Shown here one piece after another: positions 33,290-43,600 of a stretch of DNA of 64,000 nt. Position numbers and translations under genes: made by a program. The DNA comes from UMGS1387 sp045540015 (GTDB lineage: Bacteria > Bacillota > Clostridia > Oscillospirales > CAG-382): assembly GCA_045540015.1 (NCBI GenBank), contig JAZQGP010000052.1:62001-126000 (forward strand), read 5' to 3'. Numbering within the stretch: position 1 is the stretch's first letter; each line of letters begins with the position of its first letter. The notes beneath the pieces were generated by a model. That model worked only from the letters and a program-made list of their open reading frames with translations. It did no database searches and had not been told where the DNA came from.

Positions 33290-34625
33290 GTGTTTTGTCA
33301 AGATTTGTAAACTTTGTATACTGACCTATCCATCCAAGGTCTACTTCACCAACTGTACCGTGACGGTTTTTGGCAATGATAACCTGTGCAAGATTCTGAA
33401 GCTCCGGCTTATCCTTTTCATAATAGCCCTGTCTGTGAAGAAACATTACAATATCCGCATCCTGTTCAATAGATCCCGATTCACGGATATCCGAAAGCAT
33501 AGGCTTTTTATCTGTTCTTGATTCATTGGCACGCGAAAGCTGTGAACAGGCAATAACAGGAACATTTAAATCCTTAGCCATAAGCTTTAGTGCTCTTGAA
33601 ATATCCGATACGCCTTGTACACGGTTATCTTTATATCTGTCCGATTCCATAAGCTGAAGATAGTCGATAATAACAAGACCGAGATTCTTTACTCGTCTGA
33701 GCTTCGCTTTCATTCCTGCAACAGTAATATTTGAAGTATCATCAATCAAAATATTTGTCTTCGAAAGAACTCCTGCTGCTTCACCGAGCTTCACCCACTC
33801 ATCAACAGACAAGTCCCCTCTTCTCATCTTCTGACTGTCAATATACGCAGTAGACGCAAGCATTCTTGAAACAACCTGCTGGCTTGACATTTCGAGATTG
33901 AATACCGCAACCGTCTTTCCAGTTTTACTGGCAACCTCTGTTGCAATATTCATAACAAAGCTTGTTTTACCCATAGCAGGACGGGCACCGACTATAATAA
34001 GGTCACTGTTTCCCATTCCGACTATATGCTTATCTACATCTCTGAAATTCGTAGGTGTTCCGAGAGCAGCCTCTCCGTATTTCTGCAAATCTTGCAAATG
34101 CTGATAGTTCTGCATGATTGCATCTTTAATGTGGACAAAGCCTTTTGCTACATTCTTTTCGGCAATATCAAAAACAAGCTGTTCTGAACGGTCGAGAATT
34201 GCGTCAGCACCGCCCTCTGCTGAATATGCCATTCTGTTTATTTCCTCAGAGACCTCGATAAGCTTTCTGAGAACAGCTTTATCCTTAACAATACGCAGAT
34301 AATCAGGAAGATTTATAATTGAAGGCGCAGACTGAGCAAGAGAGGAAATATAAGTAAGTCCTCCCGCTTTGTCATATGTTCCGTTTTTGACAAGTTCCTC
34401 GTTAAGCGTAATAATATCAATCGTATTATTTGAGAGAAACAAATCACGCATAGCCTCGTATATCTTCTGATGATTCTCAAGATAAAAATCTTCCGAAACC
34501 AAGACGTTTGCAACATCACGGATTTTTTCAGGCTCGACAATAATAGCAGCAAGTATAGCTTGTTCTGCTTCGAGTGAAAAAGGTATTCTGTTAAGTCTTT
34601 CTTCAGTCAGAATGGTTTCAGACAT
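33282..34625 (-). CDS. dnaB: Replicative DNA helicase DnaB
   Basis: The 447-aa hexameric helicase unwinds DNA at the replication fork and binds primase through its N-terminal domain (about 10-110: PFSLEAEQAILAAII). The RecA-like C-terminal domain has Walker A GARPAMGKTSF (about 209-219), Walker B LVIIDYLQLM, and the C-terminal motif LSDIRESGSIEQDAD. The ATG follows AAGGAG at 9 bases and comes 6 bp after rplI, the standard Bacillota rplI-dnaB order. No intein is present. Confidence 0.98.
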   Translation of the reverse strand: MSETILTEERLNRIPFSLEAEQAILAAIIVEPEKIRDVANVLVSEDFYLENHQKIYEAMRDLFLSNNTIDIITLNEELVKNGTYDKAGGLTYISSLAQSAPSIINLPDYLRIVKDKAVLRKLIEVSEEINRMAYSAEGGADAILDRSEQLVFDIAEKNVAKGFVHIKDAIMQNYQHLQDLQKYGEAALGTPTNFRDVDKHIVGMGNSDLIIVGARPAMGKTSFVMNIATEVASKTGKTVAVFNLEMSSQQVVSRMLASTAYIDSQKMRRGDLSVDEWVKLGEAAGVLSKTNILIDDTSNITVAGMKAKLRRVKNLGLVIIDYLQLMESDRYKDNRVQGVSDISRALKLMAKDLNVPVIACSQLSRANESRTDKKPMLSDIRESGSIEQDADIVMFLHRQGYYEKDKPELQNLAQVIIAKNRHGTVGEVDLGWIGQYTKFTNLDKTHE

Positions 34626-34631
34626 CAGTTA

Positions 34632-35081
34632 TTACTCCTTGTTTGCGATAAGCACGTTAAGCTTACCTGTAATTTCAGTATAGAGCTTTACATCAACAGT
34701 ATATGTTCCGAACGACTTGATAGCATCGGTAAGATTTATCTTTCTCTTATCGATGGAAATTCCGTGCTGCGCTTCAAGGGCTTCGGAAATTTCCTTTGAT
34801 GTAACAGAACCGAAGAATTTGCCGTCGCTTCCTGCTGTAGCATAAAGCTTAACAACAATTCCCTCAAAACGGCTCTTAATTTCAAGAGCAGCTTTTCTTT
34901 CCTGTTCCTCATGGAATTTCTTAGCTTCTTCTTTGTTTTTTACTTCATTCATAGTCTTAGCGTCAGCGGGTACTGCAAGCTTCTTGGGAAACAGAAAATT
35001 TCTTGCATATCCGTCCGATACATTTACAATTGCATCCTTTTTACCCTGACCCTTAACATCCGCAAGCAATAACACTTTCAT
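34632..35081 (-). CDS. rplI: 50S ribosomal protein L9
   Basis: The 149-aa protein begins MKVLLLADVKGQGKKDAIVNVSDGYARNFL, the L9 signature for binding 23S rRNA domain V. A long central helix (rich in Lys, Glu and Ala, about 45-75) and the C-terminal domain (KFFGSVTSKEISEAL) follow. GGAGG stands 8 bases ahead of the ATG. It opens the operon with dnaB, tilS and ftsH. Confidence 0.98.
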   Translation of the reverse strand: MKVLLLADVKGQGKKDAIVNVSDGYARNFLFPKKLAVPADAKTMNEVKNKEEAKKFHEEQERKAALEIKSRFEGIVVKLYATAGSDGKFFGSVTSKEISEALEAQHGISIDKRKINLTDAIKSFGTYTVDVKLYTEITGKLNVLIANKE

Positions 35082-35116
35082 TAAATTGTACCTCCGTACA
35101 TAAGTTTATAGCATAT

Positions 35117-35145
35117 ATAATAACACAAAATTTTGTCCGTGTCAA
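35117..35145 (-). promoter_or_regulatory. Promoter of the rplI-dnaB-tilS-ftsH operon
   Basis: Minus strand: TTGACA (35140-35145), 17-bp spacer, TATTAT (35117-35122), about 36 bp before the rplI start. It is close to the sigma-A consensus. Confidence 0.75.
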
Positions 35146-35193
35146 CGCTTTGATTTCAATGATAATAAATTCATTTTATTTTTCATATTCCTA

Positions 35194-35222
35194 TTGCCAA
35201 AACAACCTTTTTCTGTTATAAT
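35194..35222 (+). promoter_or_regulatory. Promoter of the uppP operon
   Basis: TTGCCA (35194-35199), 17-bp spacer and a perfect TATAAT (35217-35222) lie 42 bp ahead of the uppP start. It is divergent from the rplI promoter. Confidence 0.75.
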
Positions 35223-35263
35223 AACAATATATTGTAATATTCATATTAAAGGAGCATATATTT

Positions 35264-36109
35264 ATGGATTATTTTCTCTCTGCAATTTACGGCATTGTCC
35301 AGGGACTTACGGAATTTTTACCCGTTTCCAGTTCAGGGCATCTTGCAGCATTTCAAAATATTTTCGGTAAAATCGATGAAAGTCTGTCGGGAGTTACATA
35401 TACTCTGCTTTTACACGTCGGAACGCTTGCTGCCGTAATTCTTGTATATTACAAAGATGTATGGAATCTCATTAGAAGCTTCTTTTCACTTGTCTCAAAG
35501 CTCTTTAGAGGCAAGTTCAAATATTCTACATTCTCGGATGACGAAAAATTCTTCTGTTTACTCTTTGTTGCTTTGATTCCCCTTATTCTCGGTGCTGTTC
35601 TTGAGGGAACCGTTGAATTTGTATCGGGCTACACAATTCTCATAGGCATTCTTTGGTTAATAAACGGTACATTATTATTTATCTCGGAAAACATAAAAAA
35701 GAATACCAAAAGGTTTTCTGAAATCAAACCCAAAAATGCACTTATAGTAGGTCTTTATCAATTGCTTGCAATCTTCCCTGGTATTTCGCGTTCGGGAATG
35801 ACAATAACCGGCGGACTTCTCAATGGATTCAAGCGAGAGTTTGCAGTAAAGTTTTCTTTTATTCTCTCAATTCCCGCAATTCTCGGTTCGGTTCTCGTAA
35901 CAGTTTTAAAAGATGCCGAAGATCTTGCTGCTGGTGGAAATTTCGGTATTATAGCCGTCGGAATGATTGCATCATTTATTTCTGGGCTCTGCGCAATAAA
36001 GCTCCTTAATTACATAACAAAGAAGCACTCTTTCAAAATTTTTGCTTACTATTGCTTTGTACTCGGTATTACAGCAATTATACTTTCACTCTGCGGAGTT
36101 ATCGCATAA
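35264..36109 (+). CDS. uppP: Undecaprenyl-diphosphatase UppP (BacA)
   Basis: This 281-aa integral membrane enzyme dephosphorylates undecaprenyl pyrophosphate to recycle the lipid carrier for peptidoglycan and teichoic acid synthesis, and high levels give bacitracin resistance. Both catalytic motifs are present: GLTEFLPVSSSGHL (about 13-26) and PGISRSGMT (about 172-180). Seven to eight hydrophobic segments are visible. AAAGGAG is 9 bases ahead of the ATG. ftsK follows after 18 bp, so cell-wall and division genes share a transcript. Confidence 0.97.
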   Translation: MDYFLSAIYGIVQGLTEFLPVSSSGHLAAFQNIFGKIDESLSGVTYTLLLHVGTLAAVILVYYKDVWNLIRSFFSLVSKLFRGKFKYSTFSDDEKFFCLLFVALIPLILGAVLEGTVEFVSGYTILIGILWLINGTLLFISENIKKNTKRFSEIKPKNALIVGLYQLLAIFPGISRSGMTITGGLLNGFKREFAVKFSFILSIPAILGSVLVTVLKDAEDLAAGGNFGIIAVGMIASFISGLCAIKLLNYITKKHSFKIFAYYCFVLGITAIILSLCGVIA

Positions 36110-36127
36110 TTATCGGAGGTAACAGTC

Positions 36128-38872
36128 TTGGCTGAAAAAAAAGGCACAACAAAAAAAACAACCGTAAAAAAATCAAATTCCAAAAATAAGAAACCAACTG
36201 ATGGGCGCATTGAAAATGAGCGCCTTAAGGAACAAATCAAAACGCTAAAAAATCAACGTGATCCGGAAAGCACTCTTAGCTATCAGCTCATGCCTGCTGT
36301 TTTGCTTTTTATTGCGCTGTTTCTTGCAGTATGCTATATTATTCCAAAGCAAATGGGCGTTCTTGAAGTCATAACATATATATTTCACGGACTGTTTTCG
36401 CACGGAGCATGGCTTATTCCCGTTTGCCTTGCTGTAATGGCAAAAAACTGGAAACATGACTTTATTAATGACCTCATTCCGATAAAAACAGCTCTTTACT
36501 TCGGTTTTGTTGTATCCTTTGCTTCATTGTGTCAGCTTTGGTCAAATGCCTTTGCCAAAGACAAAGAATTTTTATTCAATCCGGCAAAGCTGTATGACCT
36601 TGGCACAGATGGAAAAGGAGGCGGTGTCTTCGGAGGCCTTATTGCCAATGCACTTGAAAAATTCACAGGTGTAGGTTCATGGATTATTGTTGTATTTGCA
36701 TTAATTCTTCTTGGTTTTGCAACCTTCGGCATGACTCCTGTCGACCTTGTAGTTTATATTAAAAACAAAATCAAAGAGACAATTTATAATATAAACCTAA
36801 ATCGTCAGAGAAGACTTGAGGAAAGTATCGAGCTTCAAAAGGAAGAAGCTGCAAGACGTATCGAAGAAGCAAACGAGCGCAGCCGTGACGAGGAAGCAAA
36901 AGATGCACTCGATGTAAGAAAAAGACGTGCGTTCCTTGAAGGCATCGACGAAAACGACGGCGCTGATGAGAATGATACTGAAAACCATGAAGAAATTGTT
37001 CCCGAGCTTTCACCTGAGGATTCCGTGCCGCCCTTGAACGGAGAATCTCTCGGAGACATTCTGAATATAGATGCATATAACAGCGCAAAATCCGATGCCG
37101 AAAACAAAGACATTTCTCTCGAAGACTTTAATGAACAGACTAAAAACTTATATGCACACACAGAAGAATCAAACTCGGACATATCAAACATCTTCACAGA
37201 TGATGCATCAATTGCAATTGCCGGTGTAGAAGCAGGAGCAGGAGTTATAAACGAGGACGGCACAGTTTCAAAAGACAAGCTTACTGAGCGTGTCTCGGAA
37301 AACGGTGAACTTTTAAGTGAAGAAAAGGAAGCCGTCCACATAGAAACCGAGCCAAAACCGGAAGAGGTTTACTGCTTCCCTCCCATTAACTTTCTTCATA
37401 AAGACCCTAATCCCCTTACCTTTTCCGTGACAGATGAATTAAAACAGACATCAATCAAGCTTGTTGATACACTGAAGAATTTCGGTGTTAAAACCAAAAT
37501 AATGAATATCTGCTGCGGTCCTACAGTTACAAGATACGAGCTTCAGCCTGAGATTGGTGTTCGTGTTCGCTCTATAGCAAATCTGTCAGATGATATTGCA
37601 CTGCATCTTGCAGCAGCAGGCGTGAGAATTGAAGCCCCGATTCCCGGAAAAGATGCCGTGGGAATCGAAATACCGAACAAAACCGTTTCCATTGTATATC
37701 TTCGCAATCTCATAGAAAACCAGATGTTCGAAAGTCAGAAGAGCAAGCTGACGGTATGTATGGGTATGGACGTTGCAGGCAGCCCGATATACATGAATAT
37801 TGCTAAAATGCCGCATTTGCTTATCGCGGGTGCTACGGGTATGGGTAAATCGGTATGTATTAACAGCTTTATTGTAAGCCTTCTCTACAAGGCAAGACCT
37901 GACGAAGTTAAACTCATACTCATTGATCCAAAGAAAGTAGAGTTTGGTGTATACAACGGTCTTCCGCATCTTTTAGTTCCTGTTGTCAGCGACCCCAAAA
38001 AAGCGGCCGGCTCTCTTGCATGGGCAGTAAATGAAATGGAAAGACGATTCCTTCTTATAGAAGAAGTCGGTGTACGCGACCTTGACAGCTACAACGAAGT
38101 TACAAAAGATGATCCCGAAAGAGAATATCTGCCTAAAATTGTAATTATCATTGACGAGCTTGCTGACCTTATGATGACAGCACGTGACGAGGTAGAAAAC
38201 TCCATTTGCCGAATCGCACAAAAAGCAAGAGCAGCAGGAATGCACCTCATAATCGGCACACAACGTCCTTCAGTTGATGTTATTACTGGTCTTATAAAAG
38301 CTAACGTTCCTTCACGTGTTGCGTGTACGGTTGCATCGCAGGTAGACTCAAGAACAATCATTGACGTATCAGGCGCAGAAAAGCTTCTCGGACGCGGTGA
38401 TATGCTGTATGCTCCTGTTGGATGCATGAAGCCTATGCGTGTACAGGGCGCATTTGTAACGGACAAAGAAATCGAAAATATTGTAGAATTTCTGAAAAAC
38501 GGAAAAACATATGAGTACGACCGCAATGTTATTGAAAGCATTGAAAGAGAAGCTGCTCGATGTGGTGAAAAGAAGAAAGGCAGAGGCTCTTCTGACGCAG
38601 ATTCGTACGATGGTGACGAAGACAAGGCTTCAATTCTCGCTTCGGATGACGCAATATTCCCTGCTATGGAAATAGCTGTAGACTCAGGCTCAATTTCAAC
38701 TTCCCTACTCCAGAGAAAGCTTTCTCTCGGATATTCAAGAGCAGCAAGAATAGTAGACAAGCTGGAAAAGCTCGGCGTAGTTGGTCCCTTTGAAGGCTCA
38801 AAGCCGAGAAAGGTGCTCATAACACGCGAAGAATACCTCGAAATGCGTATGAATTACGAGGACGGTGAATAA
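36128..38872 (+). CDS. ftsK: DNA translocase FtsK/SpoIIIE
   Basis: This 914-aa septal motor pumps DNA during division or sporulation. Four membrane segments lie at about 55-220, after a Lys-rich start. An acidic, Glu-rich linker follows (about 230-410). The motor has alpha-beta domains with Walker A GATGMGKSV (about 570), Walker B IVIIIDELADLM and TQRPSVDVITG. The gamma DNA-recognition winged helix closes the protein (about 840-914: SLLQRKLSLGYSRAARIVDKLE). The start is TTG 36128, with GGAGG 9 bases upstream; no ATG is available. SpoIIIE versus FtsK cannot be told apart by eye. Confidence 0.96.
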   Translation: MAEKKGTTKKTTVKKSNSKNKKPTDGRIENERLKEQIKTLKNQRDPESTLSYQLMPAVLLFIALFLAVCYIIPKQMGVLEVITYIFHGLFSHGAWLIPVCLAVMAKNWKHDFINDLIPIKTALYFGFVVSFASLCQLWSNAFAKDKEFLFNPAKLYDLGTDGKGGGVFGGLIANALEKFTGVGSWIIVVFALILLGFATFGMTPVDLVVYIKNKIKETIYNINLNRQRRLEESIELQKEEAARRIEEANERSRDEEAKDALDVRKRRAFLEGIDENDGADENDTENHEEIVPELSPEDSVPPLNGESLGDILNIDAYNSAKSDAENKDISLEDFNEQTKNLYAHTEESNSDISNIFTDDASIAIAGVEAGAGVINEDGTVSKDKLTERVSENGELLSEEKEAVHIETEPKPEEVYCFPPINFLHKDPNPLTFSVTDELKQTSIKLVDTLKNFGVKTKIMNICCGPTVTRYELQPEIGVRVRSIANLSDDIALHLAAAGVRIEAPIPGKDAVGIEIPNKTVSIVYLRNLIENQMFESQKSKLTVCMGMDVAGSPIYMNIAKMPHLLIAGATGMGKSVCINSFIVSLLYKARPDEVKLILIDPKKVEFGVYNGLPHLLVPVVSDPKKAAGSLAWAVNEMERRFLLIEEVGVRDLDSYNEVTKDDPEREYLPKIVIIIDELADLMMTARDEVENSICRIAQKARAAGMHLIIGTQRPSVDVITGLIKANVPSRVACTVASQVDSRTIIDVSGAEKLLGRGDMLYAPVGCMKPMRVQGAFVTDKEIENIVEFLKNGKTYEYDRNVIESIEREAARCGEKKKGRGSSDADSYDGDEDKASILASDDAIFPAMEIAVDSGSISTSLLQRKLSLGYSRAARIVDKLEKLGVVGPFEGSKPRKVLITREEYLEMRMNYEDGE

Positions 38873-39788
38873 TTTGGCAAAAAAGAGTATTAAACAACTG
38901 CTGAAAAAGAAACCGATTTATATCCTTGCAATTGTTGTAATCGCGCTTGTATGCCATATATTGGAATTCGGTTTTAGCCCGCAAAAGAAAGCCGATTTTG
39001 AAAGTTCGGGAAATCTTGCCGTGTGCTTTATTGACGTTGGACAAAGCGACTGTACTCTTATTAAAACACCATCAGGAAAACACATGGTAATCGATGCCGG
39101 TACGGGCGATGCAAAGTACAAAATATTCGATTACCTTACCAACAACGGTGTCAAAGAAATAGAATACTGTGTATTCACTCACCCTCACGAAGACCACATA
39201 GGTTCCGCTGAAACTGTAATTCAAAATTTTACTGTAAACAACGCTTTATTGACAAGCAAAACCGGACCCACAGCGACCTTTGAGCGTTTAGTAGATGCTC
39301 TTACACAAAGCAAAAAAGAACACGACACAAAGATTCTGATGCCTCGTGTAGGAGAAATATATGAGCTTGACAAAGACGTATATTTTACTATACTTTCCGC
39401 AGACGGCGACAATGAGGATGCAAACAATTCAAGCATTGCTCTAAAGCTCACATACGGAAATACGAGCTTTCTGTTTACAGGTGATGCCGAAAAAAGCGTC
39501 GAAGAACAGATTCTGTACAGCGGTGCTGACATTTCCGCAGATGTGTTCAAATGCGGTCATCACGGCTCATCTACTTCAAACTCCAAAAACTTTATAAGAG
39601 CAGTATCGCCGAAAATAGCAGTTGTAAGCTGCGGACTTGATAACAGCTACGGTCATCCTCACAGAGAGGTCCTCTCAATTATGTCAGAGGTTGGTGTCGA
39701 CTTATACAGAACTGATACAGACGGAGATATTGTTATTTTCAGTGACGGAAATCAAGTCAGCGTTAATATGACTCACAAAGCAGAATAA
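38865..39788 (+). CDS. ComEC/Rec2-like metallo-beta-lactamase-fold hydrolase (stand-alone)
   Basis: The 307-aa protein has one N-terminal membrane segment (about 17-37, IYILAIVVIALVCHILEF) and then an extracytoplasmic MBL-fold domain. The family marks are CFIDVGQSDCTLI, the metal site THPHEDHIG, the FTGDAE motif and KCGHHGSSTSNS with PKIAVVSCG and YGHPH. These match the C-terminal nuclease-like domain of ComEC and its free-standing relatives. The ComEC channel region is absent, so this is not a DNA uptake channel. Such proteins are putative extracellular nucleases or phosphohydrolases. Starts: GTG 38865, overlapping ftsK by 8 bp, or TTG 38874; GAGG at 38858 suits the TTG better. A terminator follows. 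Confidence 0.85.
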   Translation: MNNLAKKSIKQLLKKKPIYILAIVVIALVCHILEFGFSPQKKADFESSGNLAVCFIDVGQSDCTLIKTPSGKHMVIDAGTGDAKYKIFDYLTNNGVKEIEYCVFTHPHEDHIGSAETVIQNFTVNNALLTSKTGPTATFERLVDALTQSKKEHDTKILMPRVGEIYELDKDVYFTILSADGDNEDANNSSIALKLTYGNTSFLFTGDAEKSVEEQILYSGADISADVFKCGHHGSSTSNSKNFIRAVSPKIAVVSCGLDNSYGHPHREVLSIMSEVGVDLYRTDTDGDIVIFSDGNQVSVNMTHKAE

Positions 39789-39802
39789 CTTTAATCAGTT
39801 TT

Positions 39803-39828
39803 AATCCGCTCCTAAAACAGAGCGGATT
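39803..39828 (+). terminator. Hairpin terminator after the uppP-ftsK-MBL operon
   Basis: AATCCGCTC (39803-39811) pairs with GAGCGGATT (39820-39828). The T-run after it is short (TTTGCTG), so termination may be partial. Confidence 0.65.
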
Positions 39829-39889
39829 TGCTGTATATAATAGTTATAAAACCTATAGTGAAACTTAAATGACAATTTAGTGAAATATA

Positions 39890-39918
39890 TTGAATTATAA
39901 TAATATATTTGATATAAT
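39890..39918 (+). promoter_or_regulatory. Promoter of the LOG-family gene
   Basis: TTGAAT (39890-39895), 17-bp spacer and TATAAT (39913-39918), followed by the AAGGAGG ribosome site at 39973-39979. Confidence 0.7.
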
Positions 39919-39986
39919 AAATACAAGATAGTAAACAACATGTTCCACATTAAATATACTATAGTATAATGCAAGGAGGAAACAGT

Positions 39987-40565
39987 ATGAATATATGCAT
40001 ATACGGAGCATCTAGCAACAGTATCAACAAAATATATCTTGACACAGCATATTCCCTTGCCACAGCAATGGCAAGAAGAGGTCACACACTTGTATTCGGC
40101 GGCGGCGGTAACGGCGTTATGGGTGCTACTGCAAGAGGAGCATACGACAATAAGGGACCAATAATCGGTGTCGCACCGTCCTTCTTCACGGTTGACGGAG
40201 TTTTATATGATAAATGCACCGAATTCGTTTATACAAAGACCATGAGGGAAAGAAAGCAGATACTTGAAGACCGCTCAGACGCTTTTGTAATTGCTCCCGG
40301 TGGAATTGGTACATTTGACGAGTTTTTTGAAATTCTCACATTAAAACAGCTTGAGCAGCATAACAAGCCTATAGCAATTTTTAATGTTAACGGATACTAT
40401 GATGACATGCTTAAAATGCTTGAGAAAACAGCCGCAGCCAATTTCATGAAACCTATGAGTCTTGAACTGTACAAAGTGTTTGATAATGAAGCGGAGCTTT
40501 TAGAATACATTGAGAATTATGATGCAAAACCGCTTGACATTAGAGAGCTTAAGGATATAGGTTGA
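39987..40565 (+). CDS. LOG-family nucleoside 5'-monophosphate phosphoribohydrolase
   Basis: This 192-aa Rossmann-fold protein belongs to the LOG (lonely guy) family, which releases bases from nucleoside monophosphates and is best known for activating cytokinins in plants. The signature GGGGNGVMGATARGA is followed by MRERKQILEDRSDAFVIAPGGIGTFDEFFE, where the PGGxGT and Glu residues bind phosphate and act in catalysis. The start ATG 39987 has AAGGAGG 7 bases upstream; an ATG at 39969 lies before that site. It is monocistronic. The bacterial substrate is uncertain. Confidence 0.92.
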   Translation: MNICIYGASSNSINKIYLDTAYSLATAMARRGHTLVFGGGGNGVMGATARGAYDNKGPIIGVAPSFFTVDGVLYDKCTEFVYTKTMRERKQILEDRSDAFVIAPGGIGTFDEFFEILTLKQLEQHNKPIAIFNVNGYYDDMLKMLEKTAAANFMKPMSLELYKVFDNEAELLEYIENYDAKPLDIRELKDIG

Positions 40566-40575
40566 ATCTAAGTTT

Positions 40576-40602
40576 AAAGGGTGTTCAAAACGAACACCCT
40601 TT
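40576..40602. terminator. Bidirectional terminator between LOG gene and GH99-like gene
   Basis: AAAGGGTGTTC (40576-40586) and GAACACCCTTT (40592-40602) form an 11-bp stem with a 5-nt loop. T-rich sequence (ATTATTTT) follows on the plus strand and A/T-rich sequence on the other side. Confidence 0.85.
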
Positions 40603-40608
40603 ATTATT

Positions 40609-43600
40609 TTACTCGAAATAAATATAATCAATATGCGCTTCGGCCTGATAATAAAAAGGATCAAGACGTAGTTTTGTAACAGTACCCTTCCATTTATCAT
40701 TTTCGGAAAAATCTACAACCATCGGATAAATTTCACCGTCCGTCATTTTATCAACTTCATAATTAACTATGATGCTTTTAGCTTCATTCAACGAGTCGTC
40801 TGTATCAGTTTTAAAGAAGACCTGTAAATATTTCCCTTCCATTGCTGCCTTATTTGCTTCAATCCCTATAATCATCTTTGTGACTTTTTCTGCATCTATT
40901 TCAAGTTCATTAATATGAGCGGAAAAATCAGGACTTGTAGGATTGATAATAGAAAGTATGCCGTTTTGAATCATGATATCCGCAGCCCCGCCAACAATGT
41001 TGTTATGCACTTCATCAAAGTCCCAATTGAGAGAATCTGATTCCGTGACAGTTTCTTGAATGTCTTCGCTGTCATCAGCATTCTTCTTGCAGAAGGATAT
41101 ATAATCAACGCTTACATCACCTTTGAGTCCCGTTGTGTCAAATCGAAGCATGGAAACGTTGCCTTTCCACTTCTTATTATTGCTCATATAGAAGATAAGC
41201 TCGTATAAATCACCGTCTTTATAGCCATCAAGCACATATTTAGAGGTAAGGCTCTTATCCGCATGAAGAGCAGTATCTTCTTCAGTTGTAAAGAACACTT
41301 CAAAATAGCTACCGAGCATTGATCTCTTATTGACTTTAACACCAACCTTAATAATGTTACATTCATCGGCGTTTATTCCGGGATTTTTCCAGTAGACAAC
41401 CGGATCAGCATTTGTAACTTCAACAACATTCATGTGTCCGTTCGAAACATTCATCGTTGCATTAGCCGGCGAGAATCCGGCTGCTTCTTCAGGAGAATCA
41501 AAATCAATTCTCTTGATTTCTGTCAGATTATCAGCATATTGCTTGTTATCGCTTGAAATAAACCTGATGTAATCAATTTTCCCTTCAATCATAGCATCGA
41601 AGTAATCAACTCTAAGTTTTGAAACAATACCGGACCACAACTTGTTTTCGGAAAGGTCAATAACAAATTCGTAAACTTGACCTTCTTTCATCTTAGAAAC
41701 ATCATAATAATGCTTAACACTTTGCGGTTCATTATAATTCTGTCCGGTGAAAGCAAAGAACATCTGGAAGAATTTTCCATTCACTTCTTCAGGCTTAACA
41801 GTAATTCCAACAGCAAGCTTGGTATACTTATTTGCATTAATATTTACATCGGGAGAGAACATCTGTACATCAGATTGGGCGGGATTTGTAACAAGAAGCT
41901 CGCCGTTATATGACACAAGTACCGTATTGTAGCTTGTCCATCCCTCTGTATTTCCGGCAACATTGAATTCCCAGCAAATATCACCATTCTTATATATATT
42001 CAAGGGTTCTCTGTCTGTACTCTTTATAGAAAGCACCCCGTCTTTAAGCTCAGTTGCATAACCTAACATTTTACAAAACTTATTAAGTCTTATTACAGGC
42101 AATCCGTCACGAAGAGTAAATGTATAGCCGAGATCTGTTTCTTTTCCGTCGTAAACCACTATATCGGAGCCAACAGTGTATTCAAGAGTATGGTTTTTGC
42201 TTTCGACATAAAGCTTTCCGGTAAAACGATCCCACACATGATAGAGATTGAGCATTGTAAAGAACCCGCGTCTTGAACTTGCAGCAACTTCGATATCTCC
42301 ATTCTTCATAACAACAGGAAAATCAAATTCCATTTCAAGACCGTTTGCCATAATACTTATTTCTTTTTCGGCAGGAACTAACAATTCTATAAGCTCAACT
42401 TCAAAAGCAGATGTGTCATTTGCCGGGTCAACACGCAAACCTATTAAATCTCCCGTCCACTCTTTTATATCAGACATATCTATATAATAATCCGTAAATT
42501 CGCCAACATTTTCAACCATGACTTTTTTACACTTCGTATCGGATTCATAATTAGCATGGTTAGCTGTTACAAAAAAGACTGTAATTTCATCAGTTTTGGA
42601 GGATTTCATTCTGATATGCACAACAGGCTGTTCGGATAAATCGATATAGATGTTTTTTGATTTTATAACAGGGTCAGTATTAGTTCCGTGACCTTTAAAA
42701 CCTGCAGAAGTTTTTTCATCAACTTCTATAGAGATAAGTGACCACTTGTCATAAGTTTCTTCCTTGCTAAAGTCCCACGAAACAAGCGGTTTCATCTTGA
42801 TGTCATTTTTCCGTTCTTCAAGGCGGAACAAACGAATGGTCTGGTGAGTTGCAGGATGCATTTTGGTAATACGGTCTTTTTGCGCCTCCGTGGGCTTAAC
42901 ATCAAGAGACTCATGACTGCTCTTATCGTTAGTAAATACATCTTTTACATTTTCGAGAAATCCGTAACCAAAGTCTGCGCTCGGAGCAATATAATGACCT
43001 TCAGAGTACTCGTTCCAGTTAGAAACCAAGAGTGTGTTATCCATCCATGTTCCTGTTTTCTTTGAGGTAAGATAATCATTCTTTATATATTCGGCAACTT
43101 TCTTATGTCCGTCAATAGAAATGATGCCGGAACGTTCATCGTATCTACCGATACCGTTATGACCGACAGCAAGAGTAGGAATAATGTGCATACTCTCGTT
43201 CTTATCAACATTAAGTGTATCTATCTGATAATCGGGATTGCATCCCTCTTTATAATAATGGTAATAGAACATGCCGTCAAGACCGATTTTTTCTACAGTT
43301 TCAACTTCATTGTTTGGTCTTGGAACAATAAGAATAATATCATCAAAACCGAGAGTTTTAATATCTTGACGCATAAACTCTACTGCCTTCTTTGCATTTT
43401 CCTCACCGCCAAAGAAATTAATAAAGTTATTAAATACCCAAATAGAAAGAATAGGTTTATTATCAAGTGTCATGTAACGAGGATCGGAGAAATAATATTC
43501 TTTCCAATATTTCCAGATATACTCCTTAAAATCCTCGAATGATGACTGCAACTTCATGCTGTTGTTTTCCCACATAATACAGAACTTAACTTTGTCACTG

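Noticed and set aside
38089..38820. 243-codon minus-strand frame opposite ftsK
   Set aside because: Antisense to the FtsK motor and gamma domain, which are fully conserved; no start signals.
36128..39788. MecA-like adaptor, DprA and ComEC-like hydrolase as a competence gene set
   Set aside because: They lie in three separate loci, the ComEC channel domain is missing and no pilus or ComEA gene is present; DprA and MecA are common without competence.
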